Below, in pieces: positions 6,664-7,255 of a stretch of DNA of 7,255 bases (position 1 is the stretch's first letter; each line of letters starts with the position of its first letter). The notes under the pieces were generated by a model. The model was not told the origin of the DNA and searched no databases. It saw nothing but the letters and a program-made list of their open reading frames with translations. A program made the position numbers and the translations under genes. Where the stretch lies: NCBI GenBank assembly GCA_027031025.1, contig JALVEJ010000279.1, forward strand, positions 1 to 7,255, in the 5' to 3' direction. Source of the DNA: Flavobacteriales bacterium (GTDB lineage Bacteria > Bacteroidota > Bacteroidia > Flavobacteriales > Flavobacteriaceae).

Positions 6664-6695
6664 TTGTATTAACCATAAATTTAACCTTATATTTG
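6664..6695 (+). promoter_or_regulatory. Bacteroidota-type promoter (TTG-N21-TATATTTG) between regulator and cysteine synthase
   Basis: TATATTTG at 6688-6695 is a full match to the -7 consensus TAnnTTTG. TTG at 6664-6666 lies 21 bp upstream as a -33 element. Transcription would begin near 6702, 115 bp before the cysteine synthase ATG, but an intrinsic terminator (6743-6778) lies between the two. The product would be either a short RNA of about 75 nt or an attenuated leader. Confidence 0.5.
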
Positions 6696-6713
6696 TGCTA
6701 TAAATTTATTATG

Positions 6714-6741
6714 TTTGTTTGTGTGATAAATTTGTTTGTGT
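6714..6741 (+). repeat. 11-bp direct repeat TTTGTTTGTGT
   Basis: TTTGTTTGTGT occurs at 6714-6724 and 6731-6741, 17 bp apart and separated by GATAAA. It falls between the promoter-like site and the terminator stem, so it would form most of the 5' part of any short transcript. It could also be simple-sequence drift in an AT-rich gap. Confidence 0.45.
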
Positions 6742-6742
6742 T

Positions 6743-6778
6743 AAAAAGCACGTTGATGATAATCAGCGTGCTTTTTTT
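6743..6778 (+). terminator. Strong intrinsic terminator
   Basis: A 15-bp stem with one T-G wobble (6743-6757 with 6762-6776) has the GC core GCACG/CGTGC, the tetraloop GATA and seven T residues at 6772-6778. The A run on the left arm means it could also act on the minus strand. It lies 120 bp after the regulator stop codon and 39 bp before the cysteine synthase start, and serves as the end of the two-component operon or of a short RNA started near 6702. Confidence 0.85.
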
Positions 6779-6783
6779 ATTTG

Positions 6784-6791
6784 TAATTTTG
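6784..6791 (+). promoter_or_regulatory. -7 box TAATTTTG ahead of the cysteine synthase
   Basis: TAATTTTG matches TAnnTTTG exactly and lies 25 bp before the ATG at 6817, just past the terminator. This suits an independent promoter with a UTR of about 20 nt. No TTTG or TTG is present 17-23 bp upstream, because that region is the terminator stem, so the promoter would be -33-less or weak. Confidence 0.4.
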
Positions 6792-6816
6792 ACAAAAACA
6801 AACAACCATAGCCATT

Positions 6817-7255
6817 ATGATTTTTGATAACATCTTGCAAACTATAGGTAGTACGCCTTTGGTCAAAATAAATAAACTCAATCCCAATAAAAATGTAAGC
6901 ATTTCTGCCAAAATAGAAGGCTTTAATCCGAGTGGCAGTATTAAAGACCGGATTGCCCTTAAAATGATTGAACAAGCCGAAGCCGAAGGGCAGTTAACCA
7001 AAGCAAAAACTATTATCGAAGCCACTTCGGGCAATACCGGTATCGGCTTGGCAATGATTGGCGCTGTTAAAGGTTATCCGGTTGAAATAGTGATGAGTGA
7101 AGCCGTTTCTATAGAACGCCGAAAACTCATTGAAGGTTTTGGCGCCAAAGTGATACTTACCGACAAAACCAAAGGTACCGATGGCGCTATTGAAAAAGCA
7201 AGAGAACTGGTTAAATTATATCCTGAAAAATATTTTATGCCGGACCAATTTTCAA
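6817..7255 (+). CDS. PLP-dependent cysteine synthase (O-acetylserine sulfhydrylase family), N-terminal part; 3' end outside window
   Basis: The frame runs from the ATG at 6817 to the right edge, giving 146 complete residues of a protein normally about 300 residues long. The start reads MIFDNILQTIGSTPLVKIN, the standard family N-terminus, and a TGA lies in frame at 6790-6792 upstream. The PLP-binding Lys43 is in NPSGSIKDR, and the substrate/phosphate loop TSGNTG is at 70-75, followed by the family pattern SIERRKLIEGFGAKVILTD. The enzyme replaces the acetate of O-acetylserine with sulfide to make cysteine in the cytoplasm. IEATSGNTGIGLAMI is closer to CysM, whereas SIERRKL and the following GA.KA.E pattern are closer to CysK, so I give no symbol. 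A cystathionine beta-synthase-like form with C-terminal CBS domains cannot be excluded because the C-terminus is missing. Confidence 0.92.
   Translation, partial: MIFDNILQTIGSTPLVKINKLNPNKNVSISAKIEGFNPSGSIKDRIALKMIEQAEAEGQLTKAKTIIEATSGNTGIGLAMIGAVKGYPVEIVMSEAVSIERRKLIEGFGAKVILTDKTKGTDGAIEKARELVKLYPEKYFMPDQFS

Noticed and set aside
6763..7034. Two overlapping minus-strand open frames (70 and 85 codons)
   Set aside because: They are antisense to the N-terminal part of the cysteine synthase, which has diagnostic PLP motifs on the plus strand. They also run into the terminator.

Overview
The window looks like a chromosomal segment of a low-GC member of the Bacteroidota, most likely a flavobacterium. 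The evidence is a secreted multidomain protein with a type IX secretion (T9SS) type B sorting domain, a TPR sensor kinase paired with a LytTR regulator in the form common in this phylum, perfect matches to the Bacteroidota promoter -7 box TAnnTTTG, no clear Shine-Dalgarno sequences, and a gene-free stretch full of short GC-rich hairpin repeats of the kind scattered through Bacteroidota genomes.

Layout, all genes on the + strand. 1-475: 3' end of an ABC-2 type transporter permease. 476-537: short gap with a promoter (TTTG-N19-TATATTTG) inside a 12-bp inverted repeat. 538-3195: an 885-residue secreted protein with signal peptide, beta-propeller-like N-terminal half, PKD domain, two related modules, Ig/SprB-like modules and a C-terminal sorting domain. 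3196-3987: about 790 bp without a credible gene, holding a 283-bp element with 34-bp imperfect terminal inverted repeats, a partial third copy of its end sequence, several GC-rich hairpins and a cluster of TTGAA/TTCAA motifs close to the next gene. 3988-5811: a sensor histidine kinase of the LytS/YehU (His_kinase) type with TPR repeats predicted to be periplasmic. 5898-6623: its probable partner, a REC-LytTR response regulator. 6624-6816: a gap with a promoter-like site followed about 75 bp later by a strong intrinsic terminator. 6817-end: 5' part of a PLP-dependent cysteine synthase, cut by the window edge.

The kinase and regulator almost certainly form one two-component system: the kinase would sense an unknown envelope or metabolic signal and phosphorylate Asp54 of the regulator, which would bind DNA through LytTR. 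The permease, secreted protein and cysteine synthase look like independent transcription units. I see no clearly new multi-gene system. The most interesting parts are non-coding: the MITE-like inverted-repeat element, the TTGAA cluster before the kinase, and the promoter-terminator pair that could make a small RNA or act as an attenuator ahead of the cysteine synthase.
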